From assembly GCA_041394325.1 (NCBI GenBank), contig JAWKIJ010000001.1:248001-312000 (forward strand): a stretch of 64,000 nucleotides of DNA. The letters run 5' to 3'. Source of the DNA: JAWKIJ01 sp041394325 (GTDB taxonomy: Bacteria > Actinomycetota > Acidimicrobiia > Acidimicrobiales > Microtrichaceae). This document shows, piece by piece, positions 53,065-61,692 of the stretch (within the stretch, counting starts at the first letter, position 1; each line of letters begins with the position of its first letter). The position numbers and the translations under genes are program-made. Under the pieces are notes generated by a model, which worked only from the letters and a program-made list of their open reading frames with translations, did not search any database and was not told the DNA's origin.

Positions 53065-54456
53065 ATGATCTTCAAGCAGTACGAACTCGGCTGCCTGTCG
53101 CTGTTCAGCTACCTGATCGGCGACGAGACCACCGGTCGTGCCGTCGTCGTCGACCCCCAGCGCGACATCGCCCGCTACCTCGACGACGCCGGCCGCCTCG
53201 GTCTGAACATCGAGCGGGTGATCGAGACGCACTTCCACGCCGACTTCCTCTCGGGACACCTCGAACTGGCCGCCGCCACCGGTGCGGCCATCTCCTTCGG
53301 CAGCGAGGCCCGGGCCGACTTCCCGATCGACCCGCTCGAGGACGGACAGCGGCTGACGCTCGGCGACGTCGTCCTGGAGATCCGCCACACCCCCGGGCAC
53401 ACACCCGAGTCCATCTCGATCGTCGTCTGGGAGCACGGCGGCGACCCCGACCCGTGGGGCGTGTTGACCGGTGACACGCTCTTCATCGGCGACGTCGGCC
53501 GGCCCGACCTGCTCACCTCCGTCGGCTGGACGGCCGACGAACTGGCCCGACGCCTGTACCGCTCGATCCACGACGGGCTCCTCACCCTGCCCGACGCAAC
53601 CAAGGTGTTCCCCGCCCACGGAGCGGGATCGGCATGCGGCAAGAACCTCTCGACCGCCGTCCAGTCGACGATCGGCGAACAACGACGGACCAACTACGCG
53701 CTCGCCCCGATGTCGGAGGACCGATTCGTCGAGGCCGTCACCCAGGGCCAGTCGATCGCACCGCTGTACTTCGCGTTCGCCGCCGACTCCAACCGACGCG
53801 ACCGCGAACTACTCGACGACCACCGCGACACGCCGGTGCTCGACACGGACCTCACGCTCCGCGAACAGGCGGAGGGCGCGATCGTCATCGACGGACGATC
53901 CGCAGACCGGTTCGCGTCGGGCCATCTCCGCGGCGCGATCAACGTCGGCCTCGACGGACGGTTCGCCGAGTACGCCGGGGACGTTCTCCGCCCCGGGCAG
54001 ACGGTCGTCCTGATCACCGAGCCCGGCCGCGAGAACGAGGCGCGCATCCGGCTGGCCAGGATCGGATTCGACCACGTCGTCGGAGCACTCCACGACGTCG
54101 ATCGGGTAGTCATGGAGCACCCCGAGCTCGCCGAGCAGGCCCCACGGCTCACCGCGTCGGAGGTCGAGCAACGCCGGCTCACCGAACCCGGGTTGCAGAT
54201 CGTCGACGTCCGCGACCCCGGGGAGGTCGAGGCGGGTGCCGTCGACGGTGCCGTCAACCTGCCGCTCTCACGACTCCTCGACCGGCTGGACGAACTGGAC
54301 CCGACCCGACCGACGATCGTCTACTGCGCCGGCGGCTACCGATCCGCCGCCGCCGCGTCGCTCCTCCGCCACTACGGCTTCACCGATGTGGCCGACATCT
54401 ACGGGGGCTACGGCGCCGTCCGTACGATCGGGTCCGAACCCGCCACGGTGAAGTGA
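53065..54456 (+). CDS. Persulfide dioxygenase-rhodanese fusion, CstB-like
   Basis: This 463-residue enzyme has an N-terminal metallo-beta-lactamase persulfide dioxygenase (YELGCLSLFSYLIGDETTGR, THFHADFLSGHLELA, HTPGHTPES, LTGDTLFIGDVGRPDLL), then a rhodanese-like domain without catalytic Cys (IVIDGRSADRFASGHLRGAI) and a C-terminal rhodanese with active Cys (TIVYCAGGYRSAAAASLL). This MBL, pseudo-rhodanese, rhodanese order and size match CstB, which turns glutathione- or thiol-persulfides into thiosulfate and sulfite. Its promoter has two CsoR/CstR-like sites; the regulator gene is not in the window. Thioredoxin follows about 107 bases downstream. Confidence 0.92.
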   Translation: MIFKQYELGCLSLFSYLIGDETTGRAVVVDPQRDIARYLDDAGRLGLNIERVIETHFHADFLSGHLELAAATGAAISFGSEARADFPIDPLEDGQRLTLGDVVLEIRHTPGHTPESISIVVWEHGGDPDPWGVLTGDTLFIGDVGRPDLLTSVGWTADELARRLYRSIHDGLLTLPDATKVFPAHGAGSACGKNLSTAVQSTIGEQRRTNYALAPMSEDRFVEAVTQGQSIAPLYFAFAADSNRRDRELLDDHRDTPVLDTDLTLREQAEGAIVIDGRSADRFASGHLRGAINVGLDGRFAEYAGDVLRPGQTVVLITEPGRENEARIRLARIGFDHVVGALHDVDRVVMEHPELAEQAPRLTASEVEQRRLTEPGLQIVDVRDPGEVEAGAVDGAVNLPLSRLLDRLDELDPTRPTIVYCAGGYRSAAAASLLRHYGFTDVADIYGGYGAVRTIGSEPATVK

Positions 54457-54563
54457 CCGCCGGGTGACCCCGATCCGGCACACCCGCCGTGACGGCGCAG
54501 ACCGTGCCGCACCCGCCGACTTCGACCGACCGCCCCCCTAGCCACACCTCCCGAGGAGCCCCC

Positions 54564-54926
54564 ATGTCCACCGTCGAGCTCACCGCGACCAACTTCGAGG
54601 CCACCATCGGTGCCGACGGGATCGTCCTCGTCGACTGGTGGGCGTCGTGGTGCGGACCCTGCATGCGCTTCGGGCCCGTCTACGAAGCGGCCGCCGAAGC
54701 GAACCCCGACATCGTGTTCGCCAAGGTCGACACCGAGGCGAACCAGGACCTTGCGGGTGCCGCCAACATCATGTCGATCCCGACGCTGATGGTGTTCCGG
54801 GATGGGATCCTCGTGTTCTCCCAGGCCGGCGCCCTGCCGGCGGCGACGCTCGACGACCTCATCGCGCAGGTCCGTGCCCTCGACATGGATCGGGTGCGTG
54901 CCGACGTCGCGACACACGCCGACTGA
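54564..54926 (+). CDS. Thioredoxin
   Basis: This 120-residue protein begins at ATG 54564 after GAGGAG. The redox motif is in WWASWCGPCMRFGPVY, with cis-Pro loop MSIPTLMVFRDG. It is a normal thioredoxin with the standard active site. Its position after the persulfide dioxygenase suggests that it supplies reductant for persulfide or rhodanese turnover; this is inferred. Confidence 0.93.
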   Translation: MSTVELTATNFEATIGADGIVLVDWWASWCGPCMRFGPVYEAAAEANPDIVFAKVDTEANQDLAGAANIMSIPTLMVFRDGILVFSQAGALPAATLDDLIAQVRALDMDRVRADVATHAD

Positions 54927-55022
54927 GGCCGACGGCCGACGCACCCGACGCTCCGCGCCCGACCACCCGGGGCGACCGCCCGGTAGGCTCCCGACGTCAT
55001 CACCGGCAGGAGGGATCGGCCC

Positions 55023-56258
55023 ATGGGACTCATTCGGGCGACAATCGGTAGTGTCGGCGGCTCGCTCGCCGACCAGTGGAAGGACTTCTACACGGTCCCC
55101 GACGACCTGCCCCCCACCGCTGCGCTGTTCGCGGCGGTACCGCAGGGCCAGAACGCCGGTCGTGGCTCCAATACCAAGGCGTCCGACGGTGTCATCACCA
55201 ACGGCAGCCGCATCCTCATCCCCGAGGGATACGGCCTCGTCCTGATGGAGCAGGGTGCCATCACCGGCTTCGCTGCGGAGCCCGGCGCGTACGAGTGGAA
55301 CAGCGAGGCACAGGACTCCGAGTCGATCTTCGCCGGCAACGGCATCGTCAGTCCCCTCATCAAGACGTCGTGGGAGCGGTTCAAGTTCGGCGGTCGCCCC
55401 GGCACCCAACAGCGGGCCTACTTCGTCGCGCTGAAGGAACTCCCGAACAACCGGTTCGGCACCCAGTCCGAGATCTACTGGGACGGCGCGTACATGAACG
55501 CACAGGTGGGTGCGGTCGCGCGGCACCTACACGCTCAAGATCGTCGACCCGATCCTGTTCATCCGCACATGGCTTCCCGCCACATACCTCGAACCGGGCC
55601 AGGTGTTCGACTTCACCGACATCGACAACGACGCGGCGAGCCAGTTGTTCAACGAGGTCGTGGGGTCGCTCGCCCCGCGTTCTCGCTGTACACCAACGAC
55701 CCCTCCAAGGGGAACCGCATCACGAAGATCCAGCAGGACTCGGTCGGCTTCGCGCAGAGCCTGTCGGCCGCCGTCGAGCAGAACTACCAGTGGAGCGGCC
55801 GCGGCATCCAGATCGTCTCCACCGCGATCATCGCCATCGAGTACGACGAGAACACCCGCGAGTTGCTCCGCAACGTACAGCGCGCCGACGCGCTCGCCGG
55901 CGCCCGCGGCAACTCCAACCTGCAGGCCTCGGTCGCCGCCGGCTTCGAAGCGGCCGGGCAGAACACCGGCTCGGCCGGCCTGGTCGGCCTCGGCATGGCG
56001 GCCGGCGCGACCGGACTCGGCGGGCTTCAACAACCGGTGCCCGGGATCGGGGCGCAGAGCACGCCACCCGCACCGCCGGCCGCACCCGCCGCACCGCCCC
56101 CCGGACCGGCACCCGCCGCCCCAGCGGCAGCGGCCCCAACCACGCCGTCGGGCGAGGACCCGGTTGCCCGGCTCACCCAGCTCAAGGAGATGCTCGACGG
56201 CGGGCTCATCACCCAGGCCGACTACGACGCGGCCAAGGCCAAGGTGCTCGGGATCTAG
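55023..56258 (+). CDS. SPFH-domain protein with C-terminal SHOCT, local frame slip
   Basis: The open frame encodes 411 residues. The N-terminal part (VITNGSRILIPEGYGLVLME, QRAYFVALKELPNNRFG) is an SPFH/Band-7-like domain of the YdjL/virion-core type. Residues ~164-218 are nonsense in this frame, whereas the next frame reads YTLKIVDPILFIRTWLPATY and FDFTDIDNDAASQLFNEVVG, so slips lie near 55519 and 55676. The end has a Pro/Ala-rich linker and a SHOCT motif (RLTQLKEMLDGGLITQADYD). SPFH proteins scaffold membrane microdomains. It heads a three-gene operon with a zinc-ribbon protein and a small membrane protein. Confidence 0.85.
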   Translation: MGLIRATIGSVGGSLADQWKDFYTVPDDLPPTAALFAAVPQGQNAGRGSNTKASDGVITNGSRILIPEGYGLVLMEQGAITGFAAEPGAYEWNSEAQDSESIFAGNGIVSPLIKTSWERFKFGGRPGTQQRAYFVALKELPNNRFGTQSEIYWDGAYMNAQVGAVARHLHAQDRRPDPVHPHMASRHIPRTGPGVRLHRHRQRRGEPVVQRGRGVARPAFSLYTNDPSKGNRITKIQQDSVGFAQSLSAAVEQNYQWSGRGIQIVSTAIIAIEYDENTRELLRNVQRADALAGARGNSNLQASVAAGFEAAGQNTGSAGLVGLGMAAGATGLGGLQQPVPGIGAQSTPPAPPAAPAAPPPGPAPAAPAAAAPTTPSGEDPVARLTQLKEMLDGGLITQADYDAAKAKVLGI

Positions 56259-56274
56259 GACCGGCTCTCCCCCG

Positions 56275-57549
56275 ATGACCACCGTGCCCGCTCCGGGCGA
56301 GGGGGCCGGCCCGCACCCCAACGACCCCACCAACGCGGCGGCTCCGCCTCCGGCGCCGAGCCCTCCACCGTTCGCGCCTCCGTCGACGTCGACGGTGAAC
56401 ACGGAGAACCAGCGTCTCGACGACGGCGTCAACCGCTGTCCGCGATGCGGATCGACCGACATCCAGTTGCGTTCCTCCGCGGGCATGTTGGTCTGCCTGT
56501 TCTGCCGGCACGAGTGGAACGAGGCGCGCCTCGACGAGTCGGTGGAAACCGGCGACATCGCCTCCCTCACCGGAACCGTCATCGGCTCCGGTGCCGCCGA
56601 CATCGTCGCCGGCGCCGACGAGGTGGTGACCCTCAAGTGCGGTGGATGCGGCGCCGAGGTGGTGGTCAACACCGCCGAGCAGATGGGCGCACGTTGCCAC
56701 TGGTGTCGTCACGTGCTGACGATCAACGAGCAGGTCCCCAACGGCGCGGTGCCCGATGCCGTGCTGCCCTTCACCGTGACCCACGAGCAGGCGGTCGCCA
56801 CGATCACGGAGTTCGCGGGCAAACGACGGCTCTTCGCCGACCGGAGGTTCCTGCGGGATTTCGCGCCCGGAAACATCGTCGGCGTCTACATGCCGTACAT
56901 GGTCATCGACGCCAACGCGAGCGCGGACACCGTCGGGTTCGGGGAGATCCAGACGCGGCGCTACACCCGCGGCTCGGGCGACAACGCGCAGACCTACTAC
57001 GACGCCGACGTCTACTCGATCACCCGACACATCGACTTCACCACCGACGACCTCACGATCGAGGCGTCGGCGGAGCGGGCGAACATGAACACGGCCACGA
57101 ACACCAACAACGTGATCAATACGATCCTGCCGTTCGACACCCAGAACGCGGTGAAGTGGAACGCCAACTACCTGTCGGGCTTCACCTCCGAGAAGCGCGA
57201 CCAGAACGTCTCGAACACCGTGCCCGAGTTCGAAAGCCAACTCCTCTCCATCGCTCGCGCCCATCTGGTGCCCAGCGTCGAGCGCTACGACCGAGGCGTG
57301 CGTTGGGAGCAGGAGCGGATCGAGGTGCACGGCAGCCGATGGCTCGCTATGTGCCTCCCCGTCTGGCTCTACTCCTACTACTCGGTGAAGGGCGGGTCCG
57401 GAATGGTCCACTACATCGCGGTGAACGGCCGAACCGGTGAAGTGATGGGCAGCATTCCGGTGTCCAGGCCGAGACTGCTCGCCGCGGCGATCACCGCCGG
57501 CACCCTGTTGGAGGGCCTCGTGATCGCGTTCCTGGCGGCGTCGCGATGA
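56275..57549 (+). CDS. TFIIB-type zinc-ribbon protein with C-terminal membrane segment
   Basis: This 424-residue protein has a Pro-rich leader, a TFIIB-like zinc ribbon (CPRCGSTDIQLRSSAGMLVC then FC) and a second Cys set (LKCGGCGAEVVVNTAEQMGA, CHWC). The central domain includes FLRDFAPGNIVGVYMPYMV and is followed by a hydrophobic C-terminus. It follows the SPFH gene by 16 bases and overlaps the next gene by ATGA, so the three are probably co-translated. Function is unknown; context suggests a membrane-associated complex with the SPFH protein. Confidence 0.83.
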   Translation: MTTVPAPGEGAGPHPNDPTNAAAPPPAPSPPPFAPPSTSTVNTENQRLDDGVNRCPRCGSTDIQLRSSAGMLVCLFCRHEWNEARLDESVETGDIASLTGTVIGSGAADIVAGADEVVTLKCGGCGAEVVVNTAEQMGARCHWCRHVLTINEQVPNGAVPDAVLPFTVTHEQAVATITEFAGKRRLFADRRFLRDFAPGNIVGVYMPYMVIDANASADTVGFGEIQTRRYTRGSGDNAQTYYDADVYSITRHIDFTTDDLTIEASAERANMNTATNTNNVINTILPFDTQNAVKWNANYLSGFTSEKRDQNVSNTVPEFESQLLSIARAHLVPSVERYDRGVRWEQERIEVHGSRWLAMCLPVWLYSYYSVKGGSGMVHYIAVNGRTGEVMGSIPVSRPRLLAAAITAGTLLEGLVIAFLAASR

Positions 57550-57824
57550 TCGCAATGCACCTCCTCGTTCTGCTCGCCTCGAACGATGGAGGCGAACTCG
57601 CGCTCCTGGCCGCCGGACCGGTCGGTGGTGGTGCGCTGTACACGGCGCTGTTCCGCTATTACCGCAACACCGACAAGGTCAACACGTTCGAACGGGAAAC
57701 CCGGGTGGTCGCGAAGCCCGTGACGGGCGGCGATCAAAAGGTCGGCGAGGTCAAGGGCACCAGGAAGAAGGGAATCGACGGCGACAACCGCACCCGATTC
57801 CGCCAGCGCGTGCAACGGTTCTGA
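57546..57824 (+). CDS. Small membrane protein, unknown function
   Basis: This 92-residue protein starts at an ATG overlapping the zinc-ribbon stop in ATGA. It has a hydrophobic N-terminal half (MHLLVLLASNDGGELALLAA, GGGALYTALFRYY) and a basic C-terminal half (KPVTGGDQKVGEVKGTRKKG). No family is recognised. It completes the SPFH, zinc-ribbon, small-membrane-protein operon. Confidence 0.75.
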   Translation: MIAMHLLVLLASNDGGELALLAAGPVGGGALYTALFRYYRNTDKVNTFERETRVVAKPVTGGDQKVGEVKGTRKKGIDGDNRTRFRQRVQRF

Positions 57825-57849
57825 CCCGCCCGCAACCAGCCCGACGCAT

Positions 57850-57910
57850 CACCGGTTTTGTCGCGCGAAAGTCGCGCGCTGGACGCGACTTTCGCGCGAC
57901 AAAACCGGTG
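57850..57910. repeat. 61-bp palindromic element, copy 2
   Basis: The two 27-bp arms (57850-57876 and 57884-57910) are identical to those of the copy at 41500-41560; the 7-base loop is CGCTGGA instead of CCGTCAA. It lies between the convergent small membrane protein gene (+) and a polytopic membrane protein gene (-). Confidence 0.93.
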
Positions 57911-57974
57911 GGTGTGGGTTCGGAACTCGGCGGCCGACGGCGGCCGACGGCGAACGGAGCGACGGGCGGTCGCC

Positions 57975-59285
57975 TCAGCGAGAGACCGTCGGAACGGTTA
58001 CGTCGAAGGGCCCCAACAACCACGGGGTGAGACGGTCCGCTCCACCGGGAACCGTGCCGTCCAACAGGAACCGGGCGAACTCGCGGGGCGGCAGCGAAGT
58101 GGAGCGGTGCACGCCGCCCGCGGTGAACACGCCCGGCACGACGAGTACCAACACGACCGTGACGGCCGCCACCGTCGGGCGGACCCCGATGCCGAGCCGG
58201 TCGACGACGGCGACCGCCAAGACCGCACCCCCCACGAGCAACGGCGAGGTGACCATCGCGTACACGCGGGTCTCGTCCAATGTGATCAGCATGGGTACGA
58301 CCGCCGCCACCGCGCTTGCACAAAGCACCCGGGCCAGCAGCACCACGTCACCGCCCATGGTCGCTCGCCGCCGAACCACCACCGTGGCCGCCGCGAGGAT
58401 CGCCGGCCACAACACCCCCCACAGTGCCAGTGGGAGCCACACTCCGGACCGTCCGTGCTGGCGGAGGAACTCGCCGACACCGATGTCGAGGAAGTGGGTG
58501 CGACCGGCCGAGTTCCGCAGCCCTGCGAGCCGGAGGTACCCCTCGACCGCGAGGCGCCCGACCAGTACGCCCGCGAGCAGTGTGACGGCCTCGACGGCGT
58601 AGCGGGCCGACCAACGGTGCGTCGACGGGCCCGGCACGGGCCGAACACCTCGAACAGCGACCGGTTCGTCCCCTGCCGGGCCGAGGCTCGGGTCGACGGT
58701 GCCCTCGGCAGCGCCCGCAAGCCGGAAGGGCTCGATTGCGAGGCGGACCGCGGCGGCGACCAACACGAGGAATACCCCCTGCTCCCCATGTGTCGCGCCG
58801 AGCGCCACCGCGCACATCACCGCGGCGACCCTTCCCCGGGCGATCGTCACACCGAGACCCAGCGGCAGGGTGAGTGCATCGGGCTGGCCCAGCCATGTGA
58901 ACACGACGGTCACTGCGGGGGATGCCGCGAGGACCCCCGCGAGCGCGGCGGCGAGCGCAGTCCCGAACCGCCGTATCGTGAGCCGGACCCCGACGGCAAG
59001 ACCCGCCACCGCCAGACCCAGGTGCACCAGCACGTACCGGTTGGGAGTGGTCGCACCCACGAGGCGCGCGAAGGCCTCACCGGACCAGTTCGTGAGGACG
59101 TATGCCCCCGACGTGGAACCAAGGCGTTCGGGGCTGCCGAGGTGGCGGGCGGCCTCCACGAATAGGGCGAGGTTGGGCGTCGCCCACAACCGGTTGCGCA
59201 CCACCGCCACCACGAGGCATGCCACCGACCACCCGACCAACGCCCACCCGGTGGACGCGCTTCGCTGGAGCGACCGACCCTGCAT
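57975..59285 (-). CDS. Polytopic membrane protein, unknown function
   Basis: This 436-residue protein has about ten hydrophobic segments (ALVGWSVACLVVAVVRN, VLVHLGLAVAGLAVGV, ILAAATVVV, LLVGGAVLAVAVVDRLGIGV and others) and short loops with GQPDALTLPLGLGV and LITLDETRVYAM. The pattern resembles GT-C-like or DUF-type membrane proteins of Actinobacteria but no catalytic motif is certain. It is downstream of the palindromic element and transcribed towards it. Confidence 0.65.
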   Translation of the reverse strand: MQGRSLQRSASTGWALVGWSVACLVVAVVRNRLWATPNLALFVEAARHLGSPERLGSTSGAYVLTNWSGEAFARLVGATTPNRYVLVHLGLAVAGLAVGVRLTIRRFGTALAAALAGVLAASPAVTVVFTWLGQPDALTLPLGLGVTIARGRVAAVMCAVALGATHGEQGVFLVLVAAAVRLAIEPFRLAGAAEGTVDPSLGPAGDEPVAVRGVRPVPGPSTHRWSARYAVEAVTLLAGVLVGRLAVEGYLRLAGLRNSAGRTHFLDIGVGEFLRQHGRSGVWLPLALWGVLWPAILAAATVVVRRRATMGGDVVLLARVLCASAVAAVVPMLITLDETRVYAMVTSPLLVGGAVLAVAVVDRLGIGVRPTVAAVTVVLVLVVPGVFTAGGVHRSTSLPPREFARFLLDGTVPGGADRLTPWLLGPFDVTVPTVSR

Positions 59286-59347
59286 CCGCTCCTCGCTCGC
59301 CGTGGTCCCATCGGAGCGTATCGAGCGTGACCGGCGGGGATTGCGAC

Positions 59348-61552
59348 TCAGGCGGGTGCGTTCGCGATCGGGGGTGCGGGGCGAGCGGGTTGGCCTCGCA
59401 GCGACCCGGCGTCGGGGGGCTCCCCGTGGTCGACGGAGGTCGAAGCGTCGGCCCAGACCGGCAACACGAGCGACGAGGCGTGCTCACCACCCACCCCGAC
59501 CAGGTGCCGCGCTCCCGGCACCACCGGGTTGTCGAAGCACCACAACGGCGCGTCCCGGCCGGGGGTGGAGACCGCGACGCGGAGTCGGGTTCCGGCACGG
59601 AACGCGTGGGTCACCGGCATGAGCGGAACCCTGAACCGGACCCACTCGCCGGGGACGAGGTCGCGACGGTCCTCGGGGGTGAACGTGTAGTCGACGCGGA
59701 ACTCGTCGGAGCGGCTCGGATCCTCTGTCGGGTGCACTCCGCGATGCCAGCCACTCTGCACCCGGATCTGGCGACCGTCGGGACGTATCTCGCTCAGGGT
59801 CACCTGCACCGCCGTGTCGGTCGAACCGGCGCACAACCAGAGGTCGAGGTGACCCTGACCCGCGACGGTCACCGTCTCGTCGAGCGGCGCCGTCTCGAAC
59901 TGCACCACCTTGTCGGGCTCGAAGTAGGTCCAGTCGACCGGAACCGACGGTCGGGTGAAGTCCTGGAGGTCCTCGATGACCGCGTAGCAGTGCTCGCCGG
60001 CGTCGGGATCGTCGAGGAAGGCGACGTCCGCTCCACGTTCGGGCTCGTCGTCGGCCAACCGCCCGTCGGCATCCAGCCACCATCGCCGCGGTCCGGTCCC
60101 GGGCGGAGGGAACTCGCTGACCGACACCTCGTAACGGGCGCCGGCGGCGCCGGCCGTGTCGGTGCCGGTTCCGCTGTCGAACAGGAGTCGCACGGGCGGC
60201 TCGGCGAGATAGCGCCGAAATGCCGTGTCGAAGTCCTCGGCCTCATCCCCGAACCGGTCCGCCTCGAGATCGACGGTCACCCCGAACACCTCCGCGAACT
60301 GCATCGGTGCGAACTGCCTGATCAGCTCGGGGACCACCGGCACGCGCCGGGCGACGTGGAACGAAAGGAACTCGAACCAGCGAAGGATCACCATCGGGCT
60401 GTACCCGTCGGGATGATGACCGTTGAACAGCGTGAACAGCACCTGGGGGGCGGACGAGAACCGTCGGAGCATCAGCGCGAAGCGACTGCCCGTCTGCTCG
60501 TCCTGCCACGCGCCGGTGAGGTACACCGGCACGTCGATCCGATCGACGTACTGTTCGACGCGACGGGCATCGAGGGTCGGCCGGAAGTGGTCGATCGCCC
60601 GCCCGAATCGCTCGAAGTCGAGGTTCTGGGAACGGATCGCCTGGTTCTCCGCAGCCTGGCGGTCACCGGCGGCGATTCGGGCGGCGTCCCAGGACTGACC
60701 GCCCACCTTGGTCTCGGCGTCGCGTGCCGCCAGCCAGGAGCGGGTGAAGCCCGAGTTGTAGATGCCACCGGGCCACTGCTGGCGCCACAGGTCGTCGATG
60801 ACCGACAGCGGTGTGATCGCAGCGAGGCTCGGTGGTCGGGTGGCGGCGACGTAGAGCTGGGAGATGCCCGGATAGCTGAGTCCGACCATGCCCACCCGGT
60901 TGCCGAGCACCCACGGCTGGCGCGCCACCGTCTCGATGACGTCGTAGCCGTCAGCGGCCTGCGCCGGGCTGAACACGTCGAAGACACCACCGCTGCATCC
61001 GGTTCCGCGCATGTTCACGCCCACCGTCGCGAACCCCAGCAGTCCGGCGAGCAACGTGCCGGGCTGGGGGGAGTCGGGGTTGGAGGGGCCGTAACCCGAG
61101 TACTCGACGACGGTCGGCCACGGGCCGGGGCCGTACAGGTCCGGGTTGGGGAAGCGCACCATCACCGACAGCGTCACGCCGTCGCGAACGGTGAGGTAGC
61201 CGAAGCCCTCGCCGATCGCCTGGTCGTGGATCGACGGGTCCGGGTGCTCGTCGACGGCGAGGACCGTGACGCTGTCGACGGGCTCGTCGGTCTCGTCGTC
61301 TACGACGGTGTATCGGCCCGGCAGGAGGACGTGCCCGTTGCCGAGCGCGTCGACCCAGTCGTCGATCGAGCGCATGACACGGTGCTCGGGTGGCACGAAG
61401 GCAATGTGCGCATTCCCGGAGTCGTCGGCGACGACGGTGACCACGTCGGAACCGTCGGCCCCGACGACGCGGAGGTGACGACCCGGGTCGGCTCCCGTGA
61501 TCGTCAGTGTCTCGACTCCACCCCGCAGCTGCGGCGTCGACCGCTTTCCCAT
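59348..61552 (-). CDS. CocE/NonD family serine hydrolase
   Basis: This 734-residue protein begins at ATG 61552 after a purine-rich AGGGAGCAGGAT. The alpha/beta-hydrolase domain of the X-Pro dipeptidyl-peptidase S15 type has PWPTVVEYSGYGPSNPDSPQ, FATVGVNMRGTGCSGGVFD and the nucleophile elbow VGMVGLSYPGISQLYVA. The C-terminal part is the jelly-roll domain (FRVDYTFTPEDRRDLVPGEW, RAGTRLRVAVSTPGRDAP). The first ~120 residues form an extra N-terminal domain (ITGADPGRHLRVVGADGSDV). Such enzymes cleave esters, amides or dipeptides; substrate is unknown. It is divergent from nhaA. Confidence 0.88.
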   Translation of the reverse strand: MGKRSTPQLRGGVETLTITGADPGRHLRVVGADGSDVVTVVADDSGNAHIAFVPPEHRVMRSIDDWVDALGNGHVLLPGRYTVVDDETDEPVDSVTVLAVDEHPDPSIHDQAIGEGFGYLTVRDGVTLSVMVRFPNPDLYGPGPWPTVVEYSGYGPSNPDSPQPGTLLAGLLGFATVGVNMRGTGCSGGVFDVFSPAQAADGYDVIETVARQPWVLGNRVGMVGLSYPGISQLYVAATRPPSLAAITPLSVIDDLWRQQWPGGIYNSGFTRSWLAARDAETKVGGQSWDAARIAAGDRQAAENQAIRSQNLDFERFGRAIDHFRPTLDARRVEQYVDRIDVPVYLTGAWQDEQTGSRFALMLRRFSSAPQVLFTLFNGHHPDGYSPMVILRWFEFLSFHVARRVPVVPELIRQFAPMQFAEVFGVTVDLEADRFGDEAEDFDTAFRRYLAEPPVRLLFDSGTGTDTAGAAGARYEVSVSEFPPPGTGPRRWWLDADGRLADDEPERGADVAFLDDPDAGEHCYAVIEDLQDFTRPSVPVDWTYFEPDKVVQFETAPLDETVTVAGQGHLDLWLCAGSTDTAVQVTLSEIRPDGRQIRVQSGWHRGVHPTEDPSRSDEFRVDYTFTPEDRRDLVPGEWVRFRVPLMPVTHAFRAGTRLRVAVSTPGRDAPLWCFDNPVVPGARHLVGVGGEHASSLVLPVWADASTSVDHGEPPDAGSLRGQPARPAPPIANAPA

Positions 61553-61692
61553 CGATCCTGCTCCCTCCCGTCGATGTCCGAGGACGGGCCGAGGGTAACG
61601 GACCGGCGGGAGGGCACCGGCGGTACGATGGTCGCCACGCGGCGCGCCGGGAAGTCTGGTCGGCAACATCATCCGTTCCACCGGGACCCCCT

